A stretch of 22,790 nucleotides of DNA from Rhodospirillaceae bacterium (GCA_002717185.1 PBDC01000036.1:61742-84531); one strand, 5' to 3'. Shown: positions 1 to 7,672, counted from the first letter of the stretch. Numbers and translations are program-made. Notes: a model not told the origin generated them from the sequence alone.

Positions 1-281
1 CTATGCCGAAGAAAATCGGTACAAAAAACTAAAATTTCCAACATATGATGTAGTTCGTGGAACTTATTTATGCGCATTAACCCGCTTATCAAGGTGCTTC
101 TGCGATATATTGAGTTAAATATATCTTCATCGTCCTGCTGAAATGTTTCTATATTCTTTACAATATTGTCTATTTCCTGAAGGCCAAATGTCATCAATCC
201 TTCGTGTGAGGGATCAGCGCTGAGGTCGAAAGATGAATCAACCTTACTCTCATCAAAATCAAATAAAGTATAAGGTTTCAT
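1..281 (-). CDS. N-terminus of an Hpt/CheA-like protein (runs off the window), phospho-histidine apparently missing
   Basis: Reading leftward from ATG 281-279, an open frame of 93 codons continues past base 1, so only the N-terminus is present. The ATG lies 13 bases after the TGA of the tandem CheW gene and the end of that gene supplies a GAGG ribosome-binding sequence, so the two form an operon. Residues about 52-85 (from DEDIFNSIY to HHMLEIL) follow the spacing of an Hpt domain, where CheA proteins have IFRAAHTLKG and then LxHxxE. Here the position of the phosphorylated histidine is a tyrosine and the following KG is lost, while the second-helix H and E are kept. What is seen: the ORF, the coupling and the residue pattern. 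Inferred: a CheA-like or Hpt-only protein. The degenerate Hpt assignment rests on a manual alignment and is uncertain. Confidence 0.62.
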   Translation of the reverse strand, partial: MKPYTLFDFDESKVDSSFDLSADPSHEGLMTFGLQEIDNIVKNIETFQQDDEDIFNSIYRRSTLISGLMRINKFHELHHMLEILVFCTDFLRH

Positions 282-294
282 CGCTCTATGATCC

Positions 295-1254
295 TCACTG
301 AGACATGGGTTTCATGTCAGTGTATTCCTGTAAATATTCGGTTTCAAAAATATCCGAAACTGACAATAATAATAAGGTTTTATCTACTTCTTCATATATT
401 CCTTGGACGAATTCTTGTTGTCGTTCGTCCAATACTGAGTCTGGCTTCTGTATTTTGTGGAGATACAAATCATTGATACCGTGAACTACATCGGCACATA
501 AAGCTATCGTACTATCTTTAAAGCTTATGATGATGAATTTTGTTGTCATACTAAGGGATTTTTTTTGCAGTCCGATTTCTTTGGATATATCGAGGCATGC
601 AATAACGTTTCCACGTAAGTTTATTAATCCACGCAATATATCTGGAACATTGAAAATTGGCGTTACTTCGTATTCTTCGATTACTTCGCGTACCTGTTCA
701 ATTGGGATCGCTAAGTTTATATTTTCAATTGAAATACAAAGAAATTGATTGAATGGTCCTTTATGGCTATTTGGTTCGAGAAGATCTCCTTCTAATTCGC
801 CTTGCTCCGTTGTTAACGTTTGTTCATCTATTTTTTCTAGTACTTTTTTCGATATGTATTCTGGTGAAAATATAGTTAAAGTAGATTTTTGATATCCGAC
901 TACTGCAGATACGACATCATTTTCTTTTTCCTCATCATTTAGTTCATTTATTTTTGAGCGTGTTGTTAGTTTGTCCACTCCGACAAAATTGTCCATGGTC
1001 AAACCAAATGCAACATCATCGCATAGTACAATTATTATAGTAGTAATACCGGTTTCGTTTATCTTTTGTTTAAGGCCTAATGTTACTGAATCAAATACAG
1101 GCACCAATTTTTGTCTATTTACAATACCACCAACACAGCCATATAAATCCAAACTTAAGTCTTCAATTTGGTCTGTTTCTACTATTTCTAATACACTTGT
1201 TACCGGCAAAGCGAAATTTTTATTTTCTTTTTCGTAGATAAAATATTCAGTCAT
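295..1254 (-). CDS. Tandem CheW-domain protein
   Basis: A 319-residue cytoplasmic protein with no signal peptide or membrane segment. It contains two CheW-like beta-barrel domains, about residues 3-142 and 169-308, joined by an acidic linker. The second is the clearer one: FLCISIENINLAIPIEQVREV opens it, then PDILRGLINLRGNVIACLD and TKFIIISF follow as in CheW. The first is more divergent (NFALPVTSVLEIV, GIVNRQKLVPVFD). CheW couples chemoreceptors to the kinase CheA. Two-domain versions are known as scaffold variants, but the partner here is unknown. The gene is very AT-rich compared with genes beyond 6.5 kb, which suggests separate ancestry. The start has only a distant AGGAACAGG upstream, so initiation is poorly defined. 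A partial Hpt-like gene follows immediately downstream. Confidence 0.85.
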   Translation of the reverse strand: MTEYFIYEKENKNFALPVTSVLEIVETDQIEDLSLDLYGCVGGIVNRQKLVPVFDSVTLGLKQKINETGITTIIIVLCDDVAFGLTMDNFVGVDKLTTRSKINELNDEEKENDVVSAVVGYQKSTLTIFSPEYISKKVLEKIDEQTLTTEQGELEGDLLEPNSHKGPFNQFLCISIENINLAIPIEQVREVIEEYEVTPIFNVPDILRGLINLRGNVIACLDISKEIGLQKKSLSMTTKFIIISFKDSTIALCADVVHGINDLYLHKIQKPDSVLDERQQEFVQGIYEEVDKTLLLLSVSDIFETEYLQEYTDMKPMSQ

Positions 1255-1681
1255 ATCTGATTTTGCATCCCTGTTCCTTTATACCGATGAAACACAGGCA
1301 ATACTTCCCCAACTAAAATGGTTATTTCTTTCTTGAGGTTGACAGGGTCAACAACACTCAATTTACCCGTAATACCACTCTCAAAAGGCATACATCAAGG
1401 AAATGCAAAGCCTCAATGGATGGGATGACACATGGATTTCAGAGGTACCCTGGGTAGTGCATCATTCAATGTGGCCCCTGGCATAAAGGTATCGGCTCAT
1501 TGGAAACCCAATGGCCGGTCCAGTAAAATAGCCTGGCCTATCGGCGTTATGCTGGTCACTGAACCCGTGGATTTCATATTTTAAGGTTGCAACCCGCAGG
1601 TTCAGTGCCTGCCATTGCGCTGCTGTCTTGCCTGGAAGAATTTCTTTTAGGAAGGTTCCCTCAAAATAAAGGTACCAAATC
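1255..1681. other. Intergenic region with coding-like remnants
   Basis: No intact gene is convincing here. On the plus strand, 1373-1486 reads as the tail of a protein ending in WVVHHSMWPLA and a TAA, but a stop precedes it and no start is seen. On the minus strand, 1462-1683 is open for 73 codons (LPGKTAAQWQALNLR in the middle). It overlaps the first, so at most one is real. The segment 1607-1638 recurs downstream at 2249-2279, see the repeat entry. I do not recognise either fragment. Confidence 0.4.
1607..1638. repeat. Imperfect direct repeat, copy 1 (5' side of the 181-aa gene)
   Basis: GCCTGCCATTGCGCTGC followed by a short divergent stretch and GCCTGGAAG. The second copy at 2249-2279 differs by a few substitutions and one missing base. 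Read on the minus strand, copy 1 encodes LPGKTAAQWQA, and copy 2 encodes LPGET then, after a one-base shift, AAQWQA. The similarity therefore looks like two relics of one protein-coding family. Confidence 0.5.
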
Positions 1682-2227
1682 ATGAGTTTTGAAATTGTAG
1701 GAATGATTTTTCAAGCGACTGCAACAGTGGCAACTATTCTCACCATTTTTTACCTGGCTAATCAAATTCGATTGAATAATAAGCTCGCCGTTTCTTCCAT
1801 TGAACATCACCTCAATACGCGAGTATACGAACGGCGATTTGTTACAGCACGTGATAATGATTTTTGCGAATTTTTATCACGTGATTGGGGAGGTGACGAC
1901 CTGACAAAATCTGAAAAAGTTAAGGTTTCTCAGTATATTACCATGTTAATTATTGATGCCAGAGAAGTATATCTCCAAGATAAACTTGGTTTTGTTACCA
2001 AAGGTGTTCTTAAGGCAAGAATAGATGTTTTGAAACTTGGTATAATGGAAAACCCAGTCTCTAAGGGCGTTTGGCAAACATATAAAAATTTGGTCGAACC
2101 CGATTTTGCTTCATATTTCGAGGCTGAGATTTACCCGCAAGGATTTGTAGATATCCCTGCCACTTTTCATCCGTTGGCCAGCTCAGAAGATCACCTCAAC
2201 GCAATCCTGCCAAAATCTAGTTCTTAA
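1682..2227 (+). CDS. Small membrane-anchored protein of unknown function
   Basis: A 181-residue protein starting at ATG 1682. Residues about 7-28 (GMIFQATATVATILTIFYLA) form one hydrophobic membrane helix, followed by a soluble, probably helical domain rich in charged residues. This layout, with a short N-terminal anchor ending in LANQIR and then a cytoplasmic alpha-helical region, is common in uncharacterised proteobacterial proteins whose N-termini read like FQALATIAxxxxxIYLAxQIR. No catalytic motif is visible. The upstream GGAAGGTTCC (1651-1660) is too far to be an obvious ribosome-binding site. The gene stands alone between two gene-poor stretches and is AT-rich. An imperfect 32-base repeat lies on either side of it. 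Confidence 0.75.
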   Translation: MSFEIVGMIFQATATVATILTIFYLANQIRLNNKLAVSSIEHHLNTRVYERRFVTARDNDFCEFLSRDWGGDDLTKSEKVKVSQYITMLIIDAREVYLQDKLGFVTKGVLKARIDVLKLGIMENPVSKGVWQTYKNLVEPDFASYFEAEIYPQGFVDIPATFHPLASSEDHLNAILPKSSS

Positions 2228-2928
2228 TTCCTATATGACTGATATCGCGCCTGCCACTGCGCTGCGTTTCGCCTGGAAGGCGCTCTTCACCAGAAAATAC
2301 AGTAAATTAAGGATGCTAGATGTGGCTAAAATTTGGAATGGAAAAGTCTTTGACTACCATCACACGGTTGCTGCGCTTTACGTCTACTTACAAATGAACA
2401 AGAAGCTTTAGAATTTAGTTGGACCACAGCCCTTGGTGCGCCACAGCAATTGGAATTGGTCCACGCCGATTGTGAGTGCAGCACGTGCCAAAGATCGGTC
2501 ATGATTTGTTTGTAAAGGGCAGCAGGCGTGTGCAGTTAAAGCGTTATCCAAGAAGTCAAACGCTACAACCTGATTATTGCGTAAATCGAAACGACAATTG
2601 TTCGTTCTGGATCACGCTCGACCCAGGTTCCACCAAACCTAGGTTGAGTAGGTCGTAGGTTTGCAACTTGGGGGTAAATGGGCGCCCCAACGAAAGTCTG
2701 CGGAGAGACGTATGAACGATGCGAGATACACGAAACGCAATGGACCGGTGGCGCACCCTTTCCTGAAGTATCCTTAGAAACAGGCGATATGATGGGTTCC
2801 CCCAATATTACCGATGTTAATCCCAGATTAATTTCCCGAAAAGTTTGGCAAAGCTGTAGACTGCGTAATTCGATTACTAAGGTATTAACAATGAATGACC
2901 ACCGTCCCTCTGCGGCCAAACCGTCCGA
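2228..2928. other. Gene-poor stretch, probably decayed sequence
   Basis: About 700 bases without a credible gene. Several short open frames on both strands overlap each other and none shows a recognisable domain, a good ribosome-binding site or consistent codon use. A short run near 2462-2520 reads DCECSTCQR, superficially like the zinc-binding motif of GFA-family proteins, but it stops within ten residues. No tRNA, terminator or convincing insertion-sequence ends were found by eye. Confidence 0.4.
2249..2279. repeat. Imperfect direct repeat, copy 2 (3' side of the 181-aa gene)
   Basis: GCCTGCCACTGCGCTGC followed by GTTTC and GCCTGGAAG. It is the partner of 1607-1638 with one base deleted. 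It lies 21 bases after the stop of the membrane-anchored gene. Confidence 0.5.
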
Positions 2929-3744
2929 ATGGAATTGGTCCCTGGTCATTCCGATTGCAGTAAATGCAGGAAGCTGTTCCATTTTTCTGCACGTGAGGCG
3001 AGCGCGCTCAGCGCCTCACCCACCGACTTGAAAGAACTCATACAAGAGGTACGCGAAGCAGGATTTGCCTTCCGCACGAGCAAAAATATGGAAACTTTCG
3101 CCCGTGCGTCCAATGAACCTCGGGATTGGCAATCCTTCACGTCGAGTTGGGGAAATTTGGGCCTCGACCTCTACATGGCAGATGGAGGCCGCTACCGACG
3201 CCGCCGGTTTGCCGCCTTCCACCTTACAAGAGACCTCATCGAGCGCAAGCCGCACCAGCCGCACTACCAAAGTCGGGACTATAATCCGCTAAACGGTGAT
3301 ATCGAACGATGGTTTGAGCCTGTTCTCCCAGAGATCGCAACAAATACAGTCCTACTGAACCTTCTCAGAACCTGCCAAGAGGTATTCGACAAGGTGGGAC
3401 ATCCGATGCGCGGTGCTCCCTGGCATACCGAGATGCACCAATTCCGCATCGAGACGAATAAAGGAGCCGTCGGCCTGCCGACGCCCGAAGGTATGCATCG
3501 AGACGGCGTCGACTGGGTTTGCGTTGTCCTGATGAAACGCGAAAATGTGGAAAGCGGGACTACAGAGATTTTTGACAGCGTCCGCAATGTTACTAGTAGC
3601 TTCACGCTGACGGAACCACTCGACGCGGTCTTTCTCGACGATAATCGCGTACAACATGGCGTCACGCCGATCGCCCCAATCGCCTCTGAGGAAAGTGGCC
3701 ATCGCGACGTTCTCGTGTTGACCTTCCGCAGCGACAACAAGTGA
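2929..3744 (+). CDS. 2OG-Fe(II) dioxygenase, BsmA / amino-acid hydroxylase type
   Basis: A 271-residue protein if ATG 2929 is used. The first 15 or so residues look unlike the family and no ribosome-binding site precedes the ATG, so the true start may be a little downstream. The C-terminal half carries the family signature: TPEGMHRDGVDWV with iron ligands H190 and D192, a KRENVESGTTEIF segment, LDDNRVQHGVTPI with distal iron ligand H243, and R259 in RDVLVLTF as the likely 2-oxoglutarate-binding arginine. This matches the 2OG-Fe dioxygenase family PF10014, which includes Bacillus L-isoleucine 4-hydroxylase and hydroxylates free aliphatic amino acids. The actual substrate cannot be read from the sequence. 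The gene is isolated and more GC-rich than its surroundings, suggesting it arrived separately. Confidence 0.85.
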   Translation: MELVPGHSDCSKCRKLFHFSAREASALSASPTDLKELIQEVREAGFAFRTSKNMETFARASNEPRDWQSFTSSWGNLGLDLYMADGGRYRRRRFAAFHLTRDLIERKPHQPHYQSRDYNPLNGDIERWFEPVLPEIATNTVLLNLLRTCQEVFDKVGHPMRGAPWHTEMHQFRIETNKGAVGLPTPEGMHRDGVDWVCVVLMKRENVESGTTEIFDSVRNVTSSFTLTEPLDAVFLDDNRVQHGVTPIAPIASEESGHRDVLVLTFRSDNK

Positions 3745-3763
3745 CCTCCAAAGGCACTTTCAA

Positions 3764-3809
3764 CACTAGGTAAATGTGATTGCAAAGATCATTTATTATG
3801 CACCTAGTG
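3764..3809. repeat. Long-spaced inverted repeat upstream of the thioesterase promoter
   Basis: CACTAGGT at 3764-3771 pairs perfectly with ACCTAGTG at 3802-3809. Inside it, AAATG (3772-3776) pairs with a CATTT downstream, so an extended stem is possible. It sits 20 bases after the dioxygenase stop and roughly 110-160 bases upstream of the predicted sigma-54 start site, a usual place for an enhancer-binding-protein site. It lacks a T-run, so a simple terminator is less likely. Confidence 0.4.
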
Positions 3810-3895
3810 AATAAAATTTAAGCATCAAGTCGATACTAGGCGTGGTTTTAAAGCGTTACACGTGCAACTTACTAAGTTTATTTGATAATTTTATT

Positions 3896-3912
3896 TTGGC
3901 ATGAAAATTGCT
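3896..3912 (+). promoter_or_regulatory. Sigma-54 type (-24/-12) promoter
   Basis: TTGGCATGAAAATTGCT matches the sigma-54 consensus TGGCAYR-N4-TTGCW at every constrained position. GG at 3898-3899 and GC at 3910-3911 are exactly ten bases apart. It lies about 100 bases before the thioesterase ATG and points towards it. Seen: the motif and spacing. Inferred: RpoN control, which would also need an activator. Confidence 0.55.
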
Positions 3913-3930
3913 CAAAACATGAATTGCATG

Positions 3931-3967
3931 CTCTCCCATTAAGGTTCTGTTCTTTTCTAGGGGAGAG
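3931..3967 (+). promoter_or_regulatory. Inverted repeat in the thioesterase 5' leader
   Basis: CTCTCCC at 3931-3937 pairs perfectly with GGGAGAG at 3961-3967 around a 23-base loop. It falls between the predicted sigma-54 promoter and the ATG at 4010, so it would be a hairpin in the mRNA leader. The 3' arm GGGAGAG resembles a ribosome-binding sequence but is 40 bases upstream of the ATG. Confidence 0.35.
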
Positions 3968-4009
3968 TGGACAGAATATCGAAGTAAAATACTTTTATGG
4001 AGCCTAATT

Positions 4010-4387
4010 ATGCGGGAGTTAGTACTTCAAATTATGACCATGCCGTCTGACACCAATCCCAACGGTAAAATTTTTGGCGGATGGGTCATGGCAAAAATGG
4101 ATCAAGCAGCGGCAACCATTTGTGGTTTGACGGCTAAAAACAATTGGGCGATGTCTCACTACGTTACCAAGGCAGCTAAAAATATAATTTTTCATTCCCC
4201 TGTTGAGGTGGGTGATATTCTTCAATGCTATGCGGAAATTAATGATACAGGAAAATCCAGTTATTCAATTAAAGTAGATGTACATATAAAAGATGATTTC
4301 GAAACAAAGGTATGCGAGGGCGAATTCGTAATGGTCCATATTGATAGTCGAGGAAGATCCATTCCTCACACTAATCAAAATTCTTAG
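4010..4387 (+). CDS. yciA: YciA-like acyl-CoA thioesterase (hotdog fold)
   Basis: A 125-residue single hotdog domain, close to the usual 130 or so for YciA. Residues 6-32 (LQIMTMPSDTNPNGKIFGG, then WVMAKMDQAA) are the family signature: the conserved N-G-x-IFGGW loop and the D of the central helix. SPVEVGDIL is the usual beta-strand motif. YciA hydrolyses a broad range of acyl-CoAs in the cytoplasm and is used in acyl-CoA turnover. GGAG seven bases before ATG 4010 sets the start. The gene is AT-rich, alone in its transcription unit, and preceded by the predicted sigma-54 promoter and leader hairpin. Confidence 0.9.
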   Translation: MRELVLQIMTMPSDTNPNGKIFGGWVMAKMDQAAATICGLTAKNNWAMSHYVTKAAKNIIFHSPVEVGDILQCYAEINDTGKSSYSIKVDVHIKDDFETKVCEGEFVMVHIDSRGRSIPHTNQNS

Positions 4388-4637
4388 AGGAATAATCTCT
4401 CCTATTTTGGCCCGCAGGCAGATATTATTGTTGAATGCCCTCTTGGCCTTGTCATCGGTAATAAAACGGTAAAAACCATGGTGACTTCATCGAATGACAA
4501 TCTAATTTTGAAGCATTTTTAGGTTTGAAAAAATTCATAAACTTATATGAAACGTCAGAAAGTAATGTTTTCCCTCATCATACCTCAGTTTGCCATAACT
4601 CTGCCCTTCTGCGTTTGATTACTCCGAATTTTCATTT

Positions 4638-5156
4638 TTAATTTTCAGGCCTGCGCTCTTCCAAAATCCTATTCTCCAAAGGGATCCTAAAAAACATCAA
4701 GACAATATTTGCCACAGAAAACGACATGGCAACGATCAAATCAGAAAAGGCCAAAGGTAAAATTGCTAGCTCTAGGGCCACGATTATATAATTTGGATGA
4801 CGGAACCAACGGTAAGGGCCATTTGTAACAAGCGGTGCATCAGGCAACGTAATGATCCGTGTAGTCCAAAACCTCCCAAGACTAGCAATGACCCAAATTC
4901 TTGCTACCTGCAGTAAGACAAAAACGCCAATTAACCACCAATTGACTGCGATTTCAGCGGGTATACGCAAGAACAATGCGATGAGCCACCCGGCATGCAA
5001 CATGACAATCGGGTAGTAATGTCCATGACCTATCTCAACGGCGCCTTCAGCTATGAGTCGTGACGTATTCCGCTTTGCTAAAAAAAGTTCCAAAAGTCTC
5101 TGAAATGCAACTGCGATAATGATCCATTGGGCAATCCCCCACATGTCTAATGACAT
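4638..5156 (-). CDS. bpsB: Isoprenylcysteine carboxyl-methyltransferase-family O-methyltransferase, BpsB/YpbQ-like
   Basis: A 172-residue integral membrane protein with about five hydrophobic segments. The conserved ICMT block is at the C-terminal half: GRFWTTRI, NGPYRWFRHPNY (RHPNY at residues 119-123) and ENRILEE (about 161-167), which bind S-adenosylmethionine. Its ATG shares one base with the TGA of the type III polyketide synthase upstream (TGATG at 5158-5154), so the two are translationally coupled. In Bacillus subtilis the equivalent pair BpsA/BpsB makes alkylpyrones and methylates them to methyl ethers, and the same role is inferred here. The protein ends soon after the last conserved motif, slightly shorter than many relatives. 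Confidence 0.85.
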   Translation of the reverse strand: MSLDMWGIAQWIIIAVAFQRLLELFLAKRNTSRLIAEGAVEIGHGHYYPIVMLHAGWLIALFLRIPAEIAVNWWLIGVFVLLQVARIWVIASLGRFWTTRIITLPDAPLVTNGPYRWFRHPNYIIVALELAILPLAFSDLIVAMSFSVANIVLMFFRIPLENRILEERRPEN

Positions 5157-6217
5157 CAGGAATGCTCAAGAATTGTGAAACCTGCAGAAAATCCGGGGCC
5201 CAATGCAGACAGCAACAAACGACCCTGAGCACCGTTAGAAAGGCAACGCTTAAGCACAAAGAATACTGTTGCCGCAGACATATTGCCGTAGTCGCGAAGA
5301 ATCCCTTCAGCGTCCCGAAGCGCATCTGATGGGAGTACCAAAGCTTCGGATAGAGCGCTTAGCACCTTTGCACCACCAGGATGCGGGATAAAATGGTCAA
5401 TCCCTGCCAGATCAAGCTTCTGTTTGGTCAAAAATTGTTTGAGCACTGGCGGTAGCTTATTCTTGATTAACTCAGGAATATCGCGGCTGAAAAGCACACC
5501 GAAGCCATCCTCTTCTAATTGCCAACCCATGACATCAAGCGAATTTGGCCAAGTGTATTCAGCGGCACCGCCGATAACGGTGCCGCTTGTATCGGCGTTT
5601 TCAACAAGCATCGCTGCGGCCCCATCACCGAATAAGGCGGTCGCGACTATATTACTTTTTGAGAGATCTCGGCTCCGAAAAGTTAAGCCACAGAGTTCTA
5701 CCACGATAAAAAGCCATCGCGATCCGGGAGTGGCACGAGCCAAATCGGCAACCCGATTTAATCCAAGAACACCACCTGCACAACCGAGCCCAAATATAGG
5801 TAGTCGTTCTATAGTACGACGAAATGGTATTTCCTCCAGCAACAAAGCATCTAGGCTTGGGGTCGCAACACCTGTCGTAGAAACTACGGCAAGTCCATCA
5901 ACCATCATTGGATCTAAGTTTGCTCGTTCAAGGCATTCAAGGGCTGCGCTTTTTATTAGGCTAACAGCATTTTCAAGGTAAAGCTTATTACGATCTCGCC
6001 ATCCATGGTCTTTGAGATACCAATCTAGACCAACACAGGAATAGCGTGTTTCGATACCGGAATTTTTGTAGATTGTTCGCATCCGCTCGAAGGCTAAACT
6101 GCGGCCTGCGAAGATTTTTTGGCCTAATTTCTCTACATCATCCTGCTTCAGCGCATATCGTGGTACTGCAGTGGTTAGACCACGAAGTATGGGCGAAGAT
6201 GCAGGAAGAGAATTCAT
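5156..6217 (-). CDS. bpsA: Type III polyketide synthase (chalcone/stilbene synthase family)
   Basis: A 353-residue thiolase-fold enzyme of normal length for bacterial type III PKS. The catalytic triad is intact: C146 in FGLGCAGG, H279 in FIPHPGG, and N312 in DYGNMSAATV. The C-terminal GPGFSAG loop is also present. These enzymes load a fatty acyl-CoA, extend it with malonyl-CoA and cyclise it to alkylpyrones or alkylresorcinols. The coupled membrane methyltransferase downstream points to an alkylpyrone methyl ether or similar lipid. The start ATG 6217 has only a weak AGG 11 bases upstream, in an AT-rich leader. The product class is inferred from the neighbour and cannot be read from the active site alone. 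Confidence 0.92.
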   Translation of the reverse strand: MNSLPASSPILRGLTTAVPRYALKQDDVEKLGQKIFAGRSLAFERMRTIYKNSGIETRYSCVGLDWYLKDHGWRDRNKLYLENAVSLIKSAALECLERANLDPMMVDGLAVVSTTGVATPSLDALLLEEIPFRRTIERLPIFGLGCAGGVLGLNRVADLARATPGSRWLFIVVELCGLTFRSRDLSKSNIVATALFGDGAAAMLVENADTSGTVIGGAAEYTWPNSLDVMGWQLEEDGFGVLFSRDIPELIKNKLPPVLKQFLTKQKLDLAGIDHFIPHPGGAKVLSALSEALVLPSDALRDAEGILRDYGNMSAATVFFVLKRCLSNGAQGRLLLSALGPGFSAGFTILEHS

Positions 6218-6559
6218 TAAATTATTTACCTAGCGTTTCATCGATTAACTTTTAAAAATACGTCTTTATAAAATCGCGTTTTACTACGGTAACTTCACTA
6301 ATGAATATATAATATTTTTAAGTCGATGGTGTGATTGCTATTACAAAAATCAGCTTACAGCCAGAACGTAGACCGGCTTAGATTTTTGCTTCGGTCAGTT
6401 TACCATCGCTGGCGAGACGGCCCGTACTGTTCGATTAATGTGATGACGTATCGATCTGCTCACCATCGCTGAAAGTCATTATCAGTCTTCGGCAGGTGCA
6501 AACTCGTAATCGCCAAAAGGTTTGGAAATTACCTGTAAAATTAATCAAAACGTGCTCAT
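6218..6559. other. Intergenic region between two minus-strand units
   Basis: The first 130 bases are AT-rich and probably hold the promoter of the polyketide synthase, though no confident -35/-10 pair is visible. Further on, the minus strand has a 19-codon fragment (DRYVITLIEQYGPSRQRW then TAA) that reads like the tail of a lost protein. ACCATCGCTG occurs twice (near 6400 and 6460). No gene is supported. Confidence 0.35.
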
Positions 6560-7672
6560 TCAAACAACAACTCTAGGCAGGCGCGCATTCAACTTAGTGA
6601 TGATGGATAAGAACCTGACCCCGGTTTTCTCAGCCACACTCTGCGGGGTAATCGCTGGGTCGTCAGGGCCGATCAAGGTCGCCACATCACCAATCTCCAC
6701 GTCTTTATCGTCACCGATTTCGACAATCACATGGGCGCAACTGACAGTGCCGACCACAGGATAAAGACGGCCGCGGATCAACACCTGGCAAGTATCAGCA
6801 GCTGTAGGTGGGTAGCCATCAGTATGTCCAATAGGCAGCAGAGCCACCCAGGTCGGTCGCTGTGCGATATAAAGGCGGCGAAAGTTTGTTCCATCCCCCG
6901 CGCGTAATTGCTCAAGCCGCGTAACTCGCGCACATAGTCTGAAGACGGGTCGCAAGTCAGCTAATTCTTCCATACCCTCTAAATCTGGATATTTACCGAA
7001 AATTGCATTGCCGGTGCGTACCATGTCCAGATGCGCGGCAGGCATCTGGAATAACTCATATGAAGGGGCGGCGTGAATACTCCCCAACTCGATAGCCTTT
7101 TTTCTGGCTTCCGTGATAAGCGCATTGAAACGCGTTAACTGCTCGTGATCGAAATCCAATTCATGGGTAAACGTCATATAAGTTCCCATGATTTCTGCTG
7201 ACGGGTGTTGATGCAGTGTTTCAAGCCACGGAAGGGCTCGATAGTACGGCATTCCTTCCCGTCCCATGCCCGCATCGATGAATAGATGAACAGGTACAGG
7301 ACGTCCCGCACGTTGGGCAATTCGTGCCAGTCGTTCCGGGGCATCATCCAGCCAAGCCGAAAGCCAGACCTGATGCTTCATCAACGTAACGCCTTCCTCT
7401 TCTGAAACCTCCGCCATGACCAGAATTGGCTTTTTTACACCTGCCCGACGCATCGCGATTGCCTCGACCACGCGCACACAGGCGATAGCTTCCACTTCCT
7501 GACAGCTATCCAGAATGGGGCCGACAATTTCATCGCCTAAACCGTAAGCATTGTTTTTGATCACCGCCATTACCGGCCGCCCACCGGCCAGCCGCGTCAC
7601 CTCTCGGGCATTATGCTGAATGGTGGCAGCGTCGATTTCCAACCAAGGATCATAACTGTCTACAGGCTTCAA
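6560..7672 (-). CDS. Alanine-racemase-family PLP protein with altered active site
   Basis: A 370-residue fold-type III PLP protein starting at TTG 7672, which directly follows a TAA and is preceded by GAGAAAG. The PLP lysine is K39 in VIKNNAYG with Y43; R138 (DAGMGREG), H170 and R219 (MVRTGNAIFG) are also kept. The C-terminal domain is clear (GYPPTAADTCQVLIRGRLYPVVG). However, the second catalytic base, Tyr265 of Bacillus stearothermophilus alanine racemase, aligns with F264 in GTNFRRLY. The substrate-site Met312-Asp313 is C312-A313, and IGYADG reads IGHTDG. It therefore probably binds PLP but is unlikely to be an ordinary alanine racemase. It lies just downstream of a broken gene and an EamA transporter, possibly a former amino-acid-derivative operon. 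Confidence 0.85.
   Translation of the reverse strand: MKPVDSYDPWLEIDAATIQHNAREVTRLAGGRPVMAVIKNNAYGLGDEIVGPILDSCQEVEAIACVRVVEAIAMRRAGVKKPILVMAEVSEEEGVTLMKHQVWLSAWLDDAPERLARIAQRAGRPVPVHLFIDAGMGREGMPYYRALPWLETLHQHPSAEIMGTYMTFTHELDFDHEQLTRFNALITEARKKAIELGSIHAAPSYELFQMPAAHLDMVRTGNAIFGKYPDLEGMEELADLRPVFRLCARVTRLEQLRAGDGTNFRRLYIAQRPTWVALLPIGHTDGYPPTAADTCQVLIRGRLYPVVGTVSCAHVIVEIGDDKDVEIGDVATLIGPDDPAITPQSVAEKTGVRFLSIITKLNARLPRVVV

Noticed and set aside
2462..2520. CECSTCQR resembling a GFA-family zinc motif
   Set aside because: The frame stops within ten residues and no other GFA motif is found in any frame nearby.
2451..2941. 12-bp exact direct repeat TGGAATTGGTCC at 2451 and 2930
   Set aside because: Repeats of this length are expected by chance in a window of this size.
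2563..2982. A 139-codon minus-strand open frame
   Set aside because: It has no recognisable domain or ribosome-binding site and overlaps the start of the dioxygenase on the other strand.
6390..6480. Minus-strand fragment DRYVITLIEQYGPSRQRW
   Set aside because: It is only 19 codons with no start and no recognised family, so it is too short to call even a pseudogene.
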